From assembly GCA_031291275.1 (NCBI GenBank), contig JARLJJ010000127.1:1-34463 (forward strand): DNA of 34,463 nucleotides. The letters are read 5' to 3'. Positions 1-8,084 of this stretch are shown here, piece by piece. Position numbers and translations under genes: made by a program. The stretch is from Formivibrio sp. GTDB taxonomy: Bacteria; Pseudomonadota; Gammaproteobacteria; Burkholderiales; Chitinibacteraceae. Numbering within the stretch: the first letter of the stretch is position 1; each line of letters begins with the position of its first letter. Under the pieces are notes generated by a model, which made no database searches, was not told the origin of the DNA, and saw only the letters and a program-made list of their open reading frames with translations.

Positions 1-808
1 ATACCGGCAGCCGGTCGCGATGGTGATCAATGCTGGGCAGAGCCGCTAGCAGGCCGCGCGTATAAGGGTGCTGGGCGTGGTCGAGATCGGCAGCGGCGAT
101 GGATTCGACCACTCGGCCGGCGTACATCACCAGCACGCGGTCGCAGAAGGTGCGCACCAGATTCAAGTCATGGCTGATAAAGATCAGTCCCAGATTGCGC
201 TGGCCGACCAAGTCATCCAGCACCGAGAGCACCTGCTGGCGCACCGATACATCGAGCGCCGAAGTCGGCTCGTCGGCAATGATGATTTCCGGTTCCGGGA
301 TCATCATCATTGCAATCATGATGCGCTGGCCCATGCCGCCCGAGACTTCATGCGGATAGAGCTGGTACACGCGCTGCGGATCGCGGATGCGCACCTTTTC
401 CAGCATGTCGAGCACGCGCTCGGCCGCTTCTGCCTTGCTGGCCTTGTGATGTGCCAGATAGGCTTCGGCGATCTGATGACCGACGCGCATGACCGGGTTC
501 AGGGAGTATTTCGGGTCCTGCATGATCATCGAAATGCGCTGGCCGCGAATCTGCTGCATGGCTTTTTCCGGGATATCGAACAGGTCGATTTCGCCAAAGC
601 GCATGGTTTTGGCGCTGACCTTGGCGCTGGGTGGATGCAGGCGCAGCAGGCTGCGGCCCACGGTGGATTTGCCCGAGCCGGACTCGCCGACAATCGCCAG
701 CTTTTCCTGGCCGAGATTGAACGAGACATTGCGCACGGCATCGGTGATGCGGCCATCATTCAGGAACTGGACGCGTAGGTCTTCAACTTGCAGTTTGATT
801 TCAGACAT
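1..808 (-). CDS. Peptide/acid-sugar-type ABC transporter ATP-binding protein (DppD/OppD family), 3' end cut off by window
   Basis: ATPase subunit of a Dpp/Opp-type importer; it would power uptake from the cytoplasmic face of the membrane. Translation from the ATG at 808 reads MSEIKLQVEDLRV, then Walker A GESGSGKST, a Q-loop (MIMQDP), the signature VSGGMGQR, Walker B IIIADEPTSALD and the switch region ISHDL. The HPYTRGLLAALPS segment typical of DppD/OppD C-terminal regions follows close to the window edge. About 269 residues are visible of the usual 320-330, so only the tail is missing. The start has a good ribosome site (AAGGAAG) and lies 9 nt after the upstream permease stop. It is the fifth gene of an operon running leftward from 5711. 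The partner ATPase (DppF type) is expected beyond base 1. The family is certain; the substrate is not visible from this subunit. Confidence 0.93.
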   Translation of the reverse strand, partial: MSEIKLQVEDLRVQFLNDGRITDAVRNVSFNLGQEKLAIVGESGSGKSTVGRSLLRLHPPSAKVSAKTMRFGEIDLFDIPEKAMQQIRGQRISMIMQDPKYSLNPVMRVGHQIAEAYLAHHKASKAEAAERVLDMLEKVRIRDPQRVYQLYPHEVSGGMGQRIMIAMMMIPEPEIIIADEPTSALDVSVRQQVLSVLDDLVGQRNLGLIFISHDLNLVRTFCDRVLVMYAGRVVESIAAADLDHAQHPYTRGLLAALPSIDHHRDRLPV

Positions 809-817
809 GATGCTTCC

Positions 818-1729
818 TTATTCGCTGCGCGGGTCGAGGACGTCGCGCAGACCGTCGCCCAGAAGGTTGAACGCCAGGCTGACCAGCATGATGGCCATGC
901 CAGGCATGGCGACCAGCCACCAGCATTCGAGCATGTAACGGCGTCCGGTCGAGATCATCACACCCCACTCCGGCGTAGGCGGCAGTGCGCCTAGGCCGAG
1001 GAAGCCCAGACCGGCTGCGGTCAGGATGATGCCGGCCATATTCATGGTCAGGCGGATCACCACCGACGACAGGCACATCGGCACGACATGGCGCACGATG
1101 ATTCGCGTCGAGGACGCGCCTTGCAGCTGGATTGCGACCACGAAATCGGCCTTGCGTAATTGCATGGTTTCGGCGCGGGCCAGACGGGCAATCGGTGGCC
1201 AGGAAGTCAGCGCGATGGCAATCACCGCATGATCCAGTCCCGGTCCAAGCGCGGCGACAAAAGCCAGTGCCAGCACCAGGCTCGGTAACGAGATGAAAAT
1301 GTCGGTGATGCGCATGAACACGGTATCGACCTTGCCGCCGAAATAGCCGGAGATCGTGCCGACCGCCAGCCCGACTGGGCCGACAATGACCGTGACCAGG
1401 CTGATCACGTACAAGGTAATGCGCGAACCGTAAACCAGCCGGCTGAAGACATCGCGACCGTATTCGTCGGTGCCGAACCAGTGTGCCGCGTTCGGCGCTT
1501 TCAGCGTGTTGTTCAGATCCTGCACCAGTGGATTGTGGGTGGCGATCCAGGGGGCGAACAACGCGACCAGCAGCAGGAGCGCGATCACGATCAGACCGGC
1601 GACGGTCATCGGGTTATGCGTCATGCGCCGCAGGCTGCGCTGCAGGTTCTGGCGCAGGGCCGCACCGCGTGATTGTGGCTGGTCGTGTGGCGTGGGCCCG
1701 GCAAGGGCCGGGGAAAGTTCGGTGCTCAT
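818..1729 (-). CDS. ABC transporter permease, DppC/OppC family
   Basis: Second inner-membrane permease of the Dpp/Opp-type importer, 303 aa, the usual size for the family. The N-terminus is a cytosolic stretch of about 40 residues, followed by a first membrane helix (MTVAGLIVIALLLLVALFAP) and the OppC-N signature HWFGTDEYGRDVFSRLVYGSR. Several more helices follow, with an EAA-type loop around APSTRIIVRHVVP-like residues (here GASSTRIIVRHVVP). The start ATG overlaps the stop of the upstream permease by one base (TGATG), so the two permeases are translationally coupled. The order SBP - permease B - permease C - ATPase is standard for family-5 peptide/nickel-type importers. Neighbouring acid-sugar genes suggest that a sugar acid or its derivative, not a peptide, may be carried; that is inference. 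Confidence 0.93.
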   Translation of the reverse strand: MSTELSPALAGPTPHDQPQSRGAALRQNLQRSLRRMTHNPMTVAGLIVIALLLLVALFAPWIATHNPLVQDLNNTLKAPNAAHWFGTDEYGRDVFSRLVYGSRITLYVISLVTVIVGPVGLAVGTISGYFGGKVDTVFMRITDIFISLPSLVLALAFVAALGPGLDHAVIAIALTSWPPIARLARAETMQLRKADFVVAIQLQGASSTRIIVRHVVPMCLSSVVIRLTMNMAGIILTAAGLGFLGLGALPPTPEWGVMISTGRRYMLECWWLVAMPGMAIMLVSLAFNLLGDGLRDVLDPRSE

Positions 1730-2766
1730 CAGCGGGTCCTCGGGTCGAATACCTGATACAGCGCATCGGCTAGCAGGTTAAGGAAAACAAAGATCAGGCC
1801 GATCAGCAGCACGCAACCCATCACTGCATTCATGTCGCCCAGCAGCAGGCTGCTGGTCAGGTACTGGCCGAAGCCGGGCCAGGCAAAGACGGTTTCGATC
1901 AGCACGGCGCCTTCAAGCAGATTGCCGTAGGTCAGTGCCACGATAGTCAGCAACTGAACCAGAATGTTGCGAAACGCATGACGCCAGATCACCTGACGCT
2001 CGGAGAGTCCCTTCACCCGTGCGGTGAGGATGTATTCCTGTGACAGTTGCGCCAGCATGAAGGCGCGGGTCATGCGGCTGATATAGGCGGTGGAATGCAG
2101 ACCCATGATGCAGGCGGGCAGCACAATATGCTTGAATGCACTGGCAAACACTGCCCATTCGCCGGCCATGGCCGAATCGAGCAGCAACAGGCCGGTCACC
2201 GGCTTGACCAGGCCGTCGTAGGCCAGATCAACCCGCCCGGCACCTCCGACCCAGCCAAGCCAGGCATAAAAGATCAACAGACCCATCATGCCGAACCAGA
2301 AGATCGGGGTGGAGTAACCAAACAGGCTGATGACCCGCACCACATGGTCACCGAGGCGGCCGCGCTGCGTGGCGGCATACACCCCAAGCGGAATGCCGAC
2401 GCAAACGCCCAGAATGATGGCCACGGTGGCCAGTTCCAGCGTGGCGGGAAAAACCCGCCGGATATCGTTGATCACCGGCAAGCCGGTCAGCAAGGCATTG
2501 CCCAGATCACCATGCAGCAGATCGCGCAGGTAGTAGCCAAACTGAACATACAACGGGCGGTCCAGGCCCATGCGGTGAAACACTTGCATATAGGTCGAGT
2601 GGTCGGCATCCGGGCCGACAACGGCCAGTACCGGATCGAGCGGCATCACGCGCCCGATCAAAAACGTCAGCACCAACAGACCGAACAGGGTCAGCGCAAT
2701 CGTGCCCAGGCGGCGCCCGATGCGTTGCAGCCCGCCGGGTGTCAGGCGCAATGATGAAACAACCAT
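1729..2766 (-). CDS. ABC transporter permease, DppB/OppB family
   Basis: First inner-membrane permease of the importer, 345 aa (family usually 306-340). The N-terminal membrane helix IALTLFGLLVLTFLIGRVMPLDP is the classical DppB start, with the conserved D-P pair after it. Further helices lie around residues 110-130, 150-180, 215-235, 265-290 and 310-335. The cytoplasmic coupling loop is visible as YILTARVKGLSERQVIWRH, which matches the EAA motif consensus. A good ribosome site (GGAGAG, 6 nt before ATG) fixes the start at 2766. An 83-nt gap with a strong stem-loop separates it from the binding-protein gene upstream. It pairs with the DppC-type permease encoded immediately downstream. Confidence 0.93.
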   Translation of the reverse strand: MVVSSLRLTPGGLQRIGRRLGTIALTLFGLLVLTFLIGRVMPLDPVLAVVGPDADHSTYMQVFHRMGLDRPLYVQFGYYLRDLLHGDLGNALLTGLPVINDIRRVFPATLELATVAIILGVCVGIPLGVYAATQRGRLGDHVVRVISLFGYSTPIFWFGMMGLLIFYAWLGWVGGAGRVDLAYDGLVKPVTGLLLLDSAMAGEWAVFASAFKHIVLPACIMGLHSTAYISRMTRAFMLAQLSQEYILTARVKGLSERQVIWRHAFRNILVQLLTIVALTYGNLLEGAVLIETVFAWPGFGQYLTSSLLLGDMNAVMGCVLLIGLIFVFLNLLADALYQVFDPRTR

Positions 2767-2799
2767 GATAACTCTCCAGAAAACTCAGACTGGTTGGCA

Positions 2800-2838
2800 C
2801 TGCCGGAGCGGGTGGGAGGAGGATCCCCGCTCCGGCAG
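2800..2838 (-). other. Intercistronic stem-loop between binding-protein and permease genes
   Basis: Perfect 13-bp inverted repeat: CTGCCGGAGCGGG at 2800-2812 and CCCGCTCCGGCAG at 2826-2838, with a 13-nt loop. It sits in the 83-nt gap after the binding-protein stop. No U-tract follows it in the direction of transcription, so it is unlikely to be a full terminator. Such structures after binding-protein genes commonly stabilise the upstream mRNA segment or cause partial termination, giving more binding protein than permease. That role is inferred from position. Confidence 0.65.
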
Positions 2839-2849
2839 GCCAGCTCAGC

Positions 2850-4460
2850 TCAACGCTGCTTGTAGACCTCACGGAAGCGGGTCGTGGCGGACGGATGGCC
2901 GTGATAGTTGCGAATATCCTTGCGCACTACCACGGTATCAACCATCTGCGAGATGGGCATGATTGCGCCGACTTGCTGGTCGTACACCTTCTGTACTTCC
3001 TGATAGATGGCGTTCTGCTTTTTTTCGTCCTTTTCGACTTCGGCCTTGTCGATCAACTGGTTGAGTTCCGGGCTAAAGAACGAAGTGCGCCAGCCCTGGA
3101 AGTTGGTCAGTTTCGCCGCATCACTGTTGTCCGGGTTGTAGACCAGTGCGCGCAAGCTGGAATGCGGGTGCGGTTCGGCTCCGCCACCGCCACGGCCCAC
3201 GATGATTTCAAAGTTGCGGTCGCGCATCGCACCGTAAATCTGGTTGCCGGTGCCGGAGATCACGCTGGCTTCAATGCCAGCCTGGGCCAGGGTAGATTGC
3301 AGATTGGTCGCAATATTGATGAAGGGCGGGTCGGATAACACGCGGATGGTGGTCTTGAAGCCTTGGGCGTAGCCCGCTTCCGCCAGCAACTTCTTGGCTG
3401 CCGGAACATTCAGTTTGTAGCCGGGATCGGGCAGGGTGGCAGGCAAGCCCATCTGGATGGGACGCTGATGATAAATCCCGTAATTGGGCATCACGGTCTT
3501 GTTTATGCCGTCATAGTCGATCAAGTCTCGGATAGCCTGACGCACGCGTTTGTCGACAAATTTCGGATCTTTCATGCTCAGCGCCACGTAATACAAAGTG
3601 CCGCGCTTGACTGCTTCAATCGCGACGTTCGGATTTTTCTTCATGGCTTCGACATCGGGGGCCGACATGCCGGTCGCCAGATCGATATCTCCGCGGTCGA
3701 TCATCAAGCGCATTGTTTGCGATTCGGTCATGTGGCGGACAATGATGCGGCGCAACTTGGGTGCGCCGCGCCAGTAACCGTCAAAACGGCTCATCAGCAA
3801 GGAGTCTTTCGCGCGCCAGTCATCCAGTGCAAACGGACCGGAGCCGGCGGCATGCGTAATCAGCCAGGCTGCGCCGAAGTCGCCGTTCTTTTCGTTTTCC
3901 ATCACTTTCTTGCGGTCGAGAATAAAAGCGCTGGGCGACGAGCCTAGCGTATACAGCACGAGCTTGGGGTCGGTGGGCTCGGGCAATTCAAGAACAAAGG
4001 TGCTGGCATCCGGTGCGCGCAGGAATTTTTCGGCATTTTGTGCGGTAAAGCCGTAAGTTTTCCAGGTCGTGGCCAGCGCCATGTTCATTTTCATTACGCG
4101 TTGTAGTGACCAGGCCACATCTTCCGCAGTCAGTGGATTGCCCGACTGGAATTTCACCCCTTTTTGCAGGGTGAAGGTTAGCGTGCGTCTGTCTTCGCTG
4201 ATTTTCCAGCTTTGCGCCAGGGCGGGCAGGATTTTAGTTGGGGTCTTGGGATCAAGCTCAATCAGCATGTCATACAGGTTGGCACCAATTTCGGCGACAT
4301 CCAGCCCGGTTGCCGCGGCCGGGTCGAGCGAGAGCAAGTTGTTCATGCTCATCCCGATGATCAACTGGTCGGGCGGGGTTGCGGCCTGAATACTGCTGAT
4401 CGGTGCGGCGGCAAGGGCTAGGGCAAGTACACAGGCTTTTACGGTGAAACGGGCTTTCAT
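2850..4460 (-). CDS. ABC transporter substrate-binding protein, family 5 (DppA/OppA-like)
   Basis: Periplasmic solute-binding protein, 536 aa. I chose the ATG at 4460 because it is preceded by GAGGAGG and begins a clean signal peptide (MKARFTVKACVLALALAAAP..., cleavage likely after SIQA before ATPPDQ). The longer open frame to 4553 adds an unconvincing Arg-rich leader. Family-5 hallmarks are present: YDMLIELDPKTPTKILPALAQSWKIS near residue 60, then FTLQKGVKFQSGNPLTAEDVAWSLQRV, and the later segment DKRVRQAIRDLIDYDGINKTV. There is no lipobox cysteine, so it should be a soluble periplasmic protein. It lies 96 nt downstream of an enolase-superfamily sugar-acid dehydratase gene and just before its permeases. 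Family-5 proteins bind peptides but also oligosaccharides, glutathione and opines; the substrate here is unknown. Confidence 0.93.
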   Translation of the reverse strand: MKARFTVKACVLALALAAAPISSIQAATPPDQLIIGMSMNNLLSLDPAAATGLDVAEIGANLYDMLIELDPKTPTKILPALAQSWKISEDRRTLTFTLQKGVKFQSGNPLTAEDVAWSLQRVMKMNMALATTWKTYGFTAQNAEKFLRAPDASTFVLELPEPTDPKLVLYTLGSSPSAFILDRKKVMENEKNGDFGAAWLITHAAGSGPFALDDWRAKDSLLMSRFDGYWRGAPKLRRIIVRHMTESQTMRLMIDRGDIDLATGMSAPDVEAMKKNPNVAIEAVKRGTLYYVALSMKDPKFVDKRVRQAIRDLIDYDGINKTVMPNYGIYHQRPIQMGLPATLPDPGYKLNVPAAKKLLAEAGYAQGFKTTIRVLSDPPFINIATNLQSTLAQAGIEASVISGTGNQIYGAMRDRNFEIIVGRGGGGAEPHPHSSLRALVYNPDNSDAAKLTNFQGWRTSFFSPELNQLIDKAEVEKDEKKQNAIYQEVQKVYDQQVGAIMPISQMVDTVVVRKDIRNYHGHPSATTRFREVYKQR

Positions 4461-4556
4461 TGACTGCCTCCTCTCTGTTCCAGATTGCCGGCTGAACGTG
4501 CTGCAACGCGTTGCCGGTCGGTGTGGATGCGCGGCGCGCGTCCCTATGGACAAATC

Positions 4557-5711
4557 TCAGTAGCGTTTGACGGTGTTAGCTTCGATGTAGGCAAAGTTGA
4601 TGTCTTCACCGAGGCCCGGGCGTGTCGGCAGGTGAACAAAGCCTTCGCTGTCCATCGGATCGACCAGACTGTTCAGGTACGCCGGCACTTCTTCGTAATC
4701 GAGGAACGGATGCAACAGGCCGCGTTCATACCAGGCGCAATTCTTGATCGCGCCGACAACGTTCAGATTGGCCGCACCGTTGCCGTGGACTTCGCAGTTC
4801 ATACCGAACGATTCGGCCAGATGCGCTACTTTCAGGCAGGAACCGATACCGCCGACCCCGGCGACCCCGGCGCGCAGAATGTCGCAGACCCCGTTCTTGG
4901 CCCAACTAGCGCGGCTGAGGAATTTACCGGAAAGCGATTCGGGGCCGAGCACCGGGATATCCAGTTGTGCGGCGAGCCAGGCGTAGGATTCGGCAGAATC
5001 TTCTTCCATCGGCTCTTCGAACCAGGCGAAATCGAGCTTTTCCAGTTCGCGGCCGATGTAGAGCGCATCGGTCCGGCTGTACCAGTGGTATCCGTCAATC
5101 ATCAGGGCGATATCCGGCCCGACCGCTTCGCGCACCGCAGCGCATGCCATGACATCCATTTTCGGGTTCGGTGCAAAGGAAATCGGTGGCATCCAGGTAT
5201 GCAGCTTGATTGCCTTGTAGCCGCGTGCGACCAACTTTTCGGCAAAGCGGGCATAGTCTTCCGGTGTGGACAAGCCACCGGGCAGATCGTCGCCACACAT
5301 GGTGCTGCCGTAGGCCGGCACCTTGTCGCGGAAGCCGCCGATCAGCTTGTGTACTGGCAGATTCAGCTTGCGACCGGCCAGATCCCACAGCGCCTGTTCG
5401 ATCAGTGCCAGGGCGCGGTCGGTCAGTTGGCCGGCGCTGCCGCGCTGCCAATGCGCCAGTTCATGCCAGATTTTTTCGCGATCAAAGGCGTTCTGACCGA
5501 TCAGGACCTTGCGGGCAAAGGATTCGATCACGTGCGAGCGGATCACCTCCTGCGGACCAAAGGCATAACCCTCCGTGCCGTCTTCGGTACGGATGCGCAG
5601 CATGGCTGTTTGAGCTGATTTTTCTGGTCCCGGGTGCGCGTGGCCAGCGGTATCTCTTGCAAGTCTGGTGGGGTAAGTAAAAACATCCACCGAAATCTTT
5701 TCAATCTTCAT
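4557..5711 (-). CDS. Enolase-superfamily (mandelate racemase group) acid-sugar dehydratase, substrate unknown
   Basis: Probably dehydrates a sugar acid in the cytoplasm. With the start at 5711 (GGAG 8 nt upstream) it is 384 aa, the normal size. The N-terminal capping domain covers about residues 1-125 and the barrel about 130-370. Metal ligands are visible as D206 (MIDGYHW), E232 (WFEEP) and E258 (GPESL). The His-Asp dyad of the mandelate racemase group is D277 (CDILR) and H309 (EVHGNG). At the end of the second barrel strand the sequence is K169-L-H171 where the common motif is KxK, so the second base differs from glucarate dehydratase. It is first in an operon with a Dpp-type importer and divergent from a GntR regulator. 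A promoter and operator lie directly upstream. Candidate substrates are aldarates, aldonates or their lactones; I cannot choose between them. Confidence 0.85.
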   Translation of the reverse strand: MKIEKISVDVFTYPTRLARDTAGHAHPGPEKSAQTAMLRIRTEDGTEGYAFGPQEVIRSHVIESFARKVLIGQNAFDREKIWHELAHWQRGSAGQLTDRALALIEQALWDLAGRKLNLPVHKLIGGFRDKVPAYGSTMCGDDLPGGLSTPEDYARFAEKLVARGYKAIKLHTWMPPISFAPNPKMDVMACAAVREAVGPDIALMIDGYHWYSRTDALYIGRELEKLDFAWFEEPMEEDSAESYAWLAAQLDIPVLGPESLSGKFLSRASWAKNGVCDILRAGVAGVGGIGSCLKVAHLAESFGMNCEVHGNGAANLNVVGAIKNCAWYERGLLHPFLDYEEVPAYLNSLVDPMDSEGFVHLPTRPGLGEDINFAYIEANTVKRY

Positions 5712-5734
5712 TGCCATAACTCCATATTTGTCAG

Positions 5735-5745
5735 TCGTCATACAT
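5735..5745. promoter_or_regulatory. Putative GntR/FadR-type operator at the dehydratase-ABC operon start site
   Basis: TCGTCATACAT matches the FadR-subfamily operator pattern TNGTNNNACNA except for the last base. It sits exactly where transcription from the -35/-10 pair at 5752-5781 should begin, so a bound repressor would block the promoter. The 11-mer GTCGTCATACA (5734-5744) is repeated exactly at 5924-5934 in the leader of the divergent regulator gene. The repeat and the position are seen directly; binding is inferred. Confidence 0.55.
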
Positions 5746-5751
5746 GTAGTC

Positions 5752-5781
5752 ATTTTAAGAATGCTACATGCTGTGTGTCAA
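5752..5781 (-). promoter_or_regulatory. Sigma-70-type promoter for the dehydratase-ABC operon
   Basis: On the minus strand a perfect -35 TTGACA (5776-5781) is followed by an 18-bp spacer and a -10 TAAAAT (5752-5757, 5 of 6 consensus). Transcription should start near 5745, about 35 nt before the ATG at 5711. The start-site region coincides with a putative GntR operator. Confidence 0.6.
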
Positions 5782-5821
5782 TACGGTGAGGTTTTGCGTG
5801 CCGTGTTAATTAAATAACATG

Positions 5822-5850
5822 ATGAAAAATATAAATAATATATTTATAAT
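5822..5850 (+). promoter_or_regulatory. Candidate promoter of the gntR-type regulator gene
   Basis: A perfect -10 TATAAT at 5845-5850 lies 17 bp after ATGAAA (5822-5827, 4 of 6 matches to TTGACA) in a very AT-rich stretch. A start near 5857 would fall on the palindrome TGTATATACA (5856-5865). It would leave a leader of about 125 nt carrying the operator at 5925. The whole 5712-5983 gap is the divergent control region; I see no small gene in it. Confidence 0.4.
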
Positions 5851-5924
5851 CGTTGTGTATATACAGGGTGTTTGGCGAATTTCAGGGGCAGTATGGCGGA
5901 TTTGTTCTGATATGTATTATTATG

Positions 5925-5935
5925 TCGTCATACAA
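5925..5935. promoter_or_regulatory. Putative GntR/FadR-type operator in the regulator leader
   Basis: TCGTCATACAA fits the pattern TNGTNNNACNA completely. It shares the 11-mer GTCGTCATACA with the site at 5734-5744 and lies about 50 nt upstream of the regulator start codon. This arrangement suggests autoregulation by roadblock or by looping with the site at 5735. The match is seen; function is inferred. Confidence 0.5.
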
Positions 5936-5983
5936 GATGACAGGGCGCCGTGGTTGGTGTCTACTCGCAGGTATGGAGAGAAA

Positions 5984-6736
5984 ATGGAAATGCAAAGCAT
6001 GGGTCGGCGTGAAACGTTAAGCGGGAAATTAATACGTGCGATTTCTGATCGGATTGCTGCCGGGCAATACCGCGTTGGTGATCGCTTGCCCAGTGAACAG
6101 GAAATGATCGAAGAGTTTGGCGTGAGCCGAACCGTAGTGCGCGAAGCCATTGCCAACCTGAAGGCTGGAGGAAGTGTCAGTACGGTCCAGGGGGTGGGCG
6201 CATTTGTGATGCTGCAGGATAAGCCGAGCGCTTTTGAGATCAAAGAAACGTCTAACCTGACGGTTGCTCAGGAAATGATCGGCGTACTGGAGTTGCGCGT
6301 TGCGCTGGAAACCGAGGCGGTGGCATTGGCCGCGCAGCGCCGGAGTGAGACTAATCTGGCCACGATGCGAGAGGCGCTGGAAGAAGTCCGCTACGCTGCC
6401 ACGGCCGGGGTGTATACGGCCGAGGTGGGCGAGAAGGCGGCCGAGGCCGATATTGCCTTTCACCGTGCCATTGCCGAAGCCACCGGTAATAGCCATTTTC
6501 TGCGCTTGTTCAATTATCTGGGTGAATACATGGTTTCGCGCAGCCGCCTGCAGACGTTCAAGTTCGGTGGCGGCCCGGTACAAGAATACCTGGAGCGGAC
6601 CATTGCCGAGCACGAGCGCATTTACCAGGCGATTGCAATGCAAGATACCGATACGGCACGTGCCGCACTGCGCTTGCATCTGGCTGGAAGTCGGGACCGC
6701 CTGCAGCGTCAGATTGCCAAGTACGCGGCCCGATAA
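5984..6736 (+). CDS. FadR-subfamily GntR transcriptional regulator (FCD domain)
   Basis: DNA-binding regulator, 250 aa. The winged helix-turn-helix spans about residues 10-78 (GDRLPSEQEMIEEFGVSRTVVREAIANLKAGG...VGAFV). The all-helical FCD effector domain spans about 90-235, with the usual metal-binding set visible: an Asp and His in DIAFHRA, His in AEHERIY and His in LRLHL. I chose the ATG at 5984 after GGAGAG; ATG at 5990 is about as good. The frame remains open upstream to 5819, but that part is AT-rich and contains the promoter-like and operator-like sequences. It is divergent from the dehydratase-ABC operon and converges on cdaR with only 3 nt between stops. FCD regulators usually respond to acidic metabolites such as sugar acids, so an aldarate-pathway intermediate is a likely ligand. 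Confidence 0.88.
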   Translation: MEMQSMGRRETLSGKLIRAISDRIAAGQYRVGDRLPSEQEMIEEFGVSRTVVREAIANLKAGGSVSTVQGVGAFVMLQDKPSAFEIKETSNLTVAQEMIGVLELRVALETEAVALAAQRRSETNLATMREALEEVRYAATAGVYTAEVGEKAAEADIAFHRAIAEATGNSHFLRLFNYLGEYMVSRSRLQTFKFGGGPVQEYLERTIAEHERIYQAIAMQDTDTARAALRLHLAGSRDRLQRQIAKYAAR

Positions 6737-6739
6737 TAC

Positions 6740-7900
6740 TTAGTTGGCGGGATGATCGCCTTCCAGCAACAAGGCGATATAAAGCAGCAGCCGATCGTCA
6801 AAGTGTTCAAGGTGCAGATCGGTCAGCTCTTCCACGCGCCTCAAGCGATAGTCGAGCGTATTGCGGTGAATATTCAGCGCCTGGGCGGTCGCCAGCGCTT
6901 GGGTATCGTTCGCAAACCAATACGTGAGCGTCTTGCGGAATACCCCATTCCCGTCTTGAGCTACCAGTCGGGTAAGCGAGCGACGTAGCTCAACGGCTTG
7001 CCAGCCGGTTTTCAGGCTGTCGAGCAGCACGGGCAGGATCAGATCCTGATAAAAAAATGCCTGGCGCTCAGGGTGGCGCTGTTTGCCCACTTGCAAGGTG
7101 GTGCGTGCCGTCCGGTAAGAGCGCGCGATGCCGCCCGGTCCGGGAAAATAGTGGCCTAAAGCAATACGCACACCCAGCTTGCTGCTCTCTCGCATGCGTG
7201 AGAGCAGTACTTCAACGCGGGCGCGATGACGTTCTTGTTCACGCTGATCATGGGGTGAGCGCGTCGGTTTGAGGACCACCAGCTCGGTCAACGAAACAGT
7301 CGCGATCAGATTGTCGCGCTCCGGTGTGGTCAACAAGGTTTGCAATTGCTGGATTTCCGCCAGTGCGGCATCGACGCCCAGTGTACCGCTGTCGATCTCG
7401 ATCACGGCGGCAATGCGTGGCTGCTTGAGGTTCACGCCCAGACGCTGGGCCCATTCTTCCAGTTCGGTCGACGCATCGTCCGAGCGGATCAGGTGCAGTA
7501 CCAATTCTTCACGCAAGCGGCTGTCGCGTGCCAAGAGGCGCATCAGCTTGGCTTGTTCCAGCATCATTTCCGCGGTCATGCGCACCAGCTCACCGTAACG
7601 ACGGACTTGAGACGGTTTGCCGGTGAGTCCCACCACGCCAACGATCTGGCCTTCCAGGCGCAACGGCAAGTTGATGCCGGGGCGCGCACCGCGCAGGCGG
7701 TCGGTCATGGCCTCGTCGACCTCGACGGTTCGGCCTTGCGTCAATGCCAGCAACGCGCCTTCATGCAGCTCGCCTATTCGGGATGGCTCGCCACTGCCCA
7801 CGATTGTGCCGTTAGCATCCATGACATTGACGTTGTAATCAATGATGCGCATGGTGCGCGTAACAATTTCCTGTGCAAGCAGCGGATCCAGAAAGGCCAT
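6740..7900 (-). CDS. cdaR: CdaR/SdaR-type sugar diacid-responsive transcriptional activator
   Basis: Regulator of galactarate, glucarate and glycerate genes in enterobacteria; 386 aa, the same size as E. coli CdaR (385). The N-terminal sugar-diacid recognition domain starts MAFLDPLLAQEIVTRTMR and includes IIDYNVNVMDANGTIVGSG and RIGELHEGALLAL, matching CdaR closely. A PucR-type C-terminal helix-turn-helix is visible as ALATAQALNIHRNTLDYRLRRVEEL. The start is set by the match to CdaR; its ribosome site is poor. It lies downstream of the dapA-like gene and garR but after a stem-loop and a 184-nt gap, so it probably has its own promoter at 7901-8084. I found no operator in that gap. Confidence 0.93.
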   Translation of the reverse strand: MAFLDPLLAQEIVTRTMRIIDYNVNVMDANGTIVGSGEPSRIGELHEGALLALTQGRTVEVDEAMTDRLRGARPGINLPLRLEGQIVGVVGLTGKPSQVRRYGELVRMTAEMMLEQAKLMRLLARDSRLREELVLHLIRSDDASTELEEWAQRLGVNLKQPRIAAVIEIDSGTLGVDAALAEIQQLQTLLTTPERDNLIATVSLTELVVLKPTRSPHDQREQERHRARVEVLLSRMRESSKLGVRIALGHYFPGPGGIARSYRTARTTLQVGKQRHPERQAFFYQDLILPVLLDSLKTGWQAVELRRSLTRLVAQDGNGVFRKTLTYWFANDTQALATAQALNIHRNTLDYRLRRVEELTDLHLEHFDDRLLLYIALLLEGDHPAN

Positions 7901-8084
7901 GTCAGTGTTTCATCCAGGTTGGCACACCGGTGGGGTGCGGGAGTACATGATGACGATAGATCCGGTCAGGCTAAGTTTGAACTGGGTATCCCCGGCAACC
8001 CCAAGAATCGGCCGAAGGAAATCCCTTTTCGGGATGGCAAATTCAAGCTTCATTTGGTCGGATCAATAGGTTACAAAATTGGCA

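Noticed and set aside
4503..4514. Perfect palindrome GCAACGCGTTGC upstream of the binding-protein gene
   Set aside because: Twelve bases only, within an operon, and not a match to the GntR motif or to a LacI-type operator core; probably chance in GC-rich DNA.
4485..5618. 377-codon plus-strand open frame opposite the enolase-superfamily dehydratase
   Set aside because: Antisense shadow; the minus-strand protein has all catalytic residues, the plus-strand product none.
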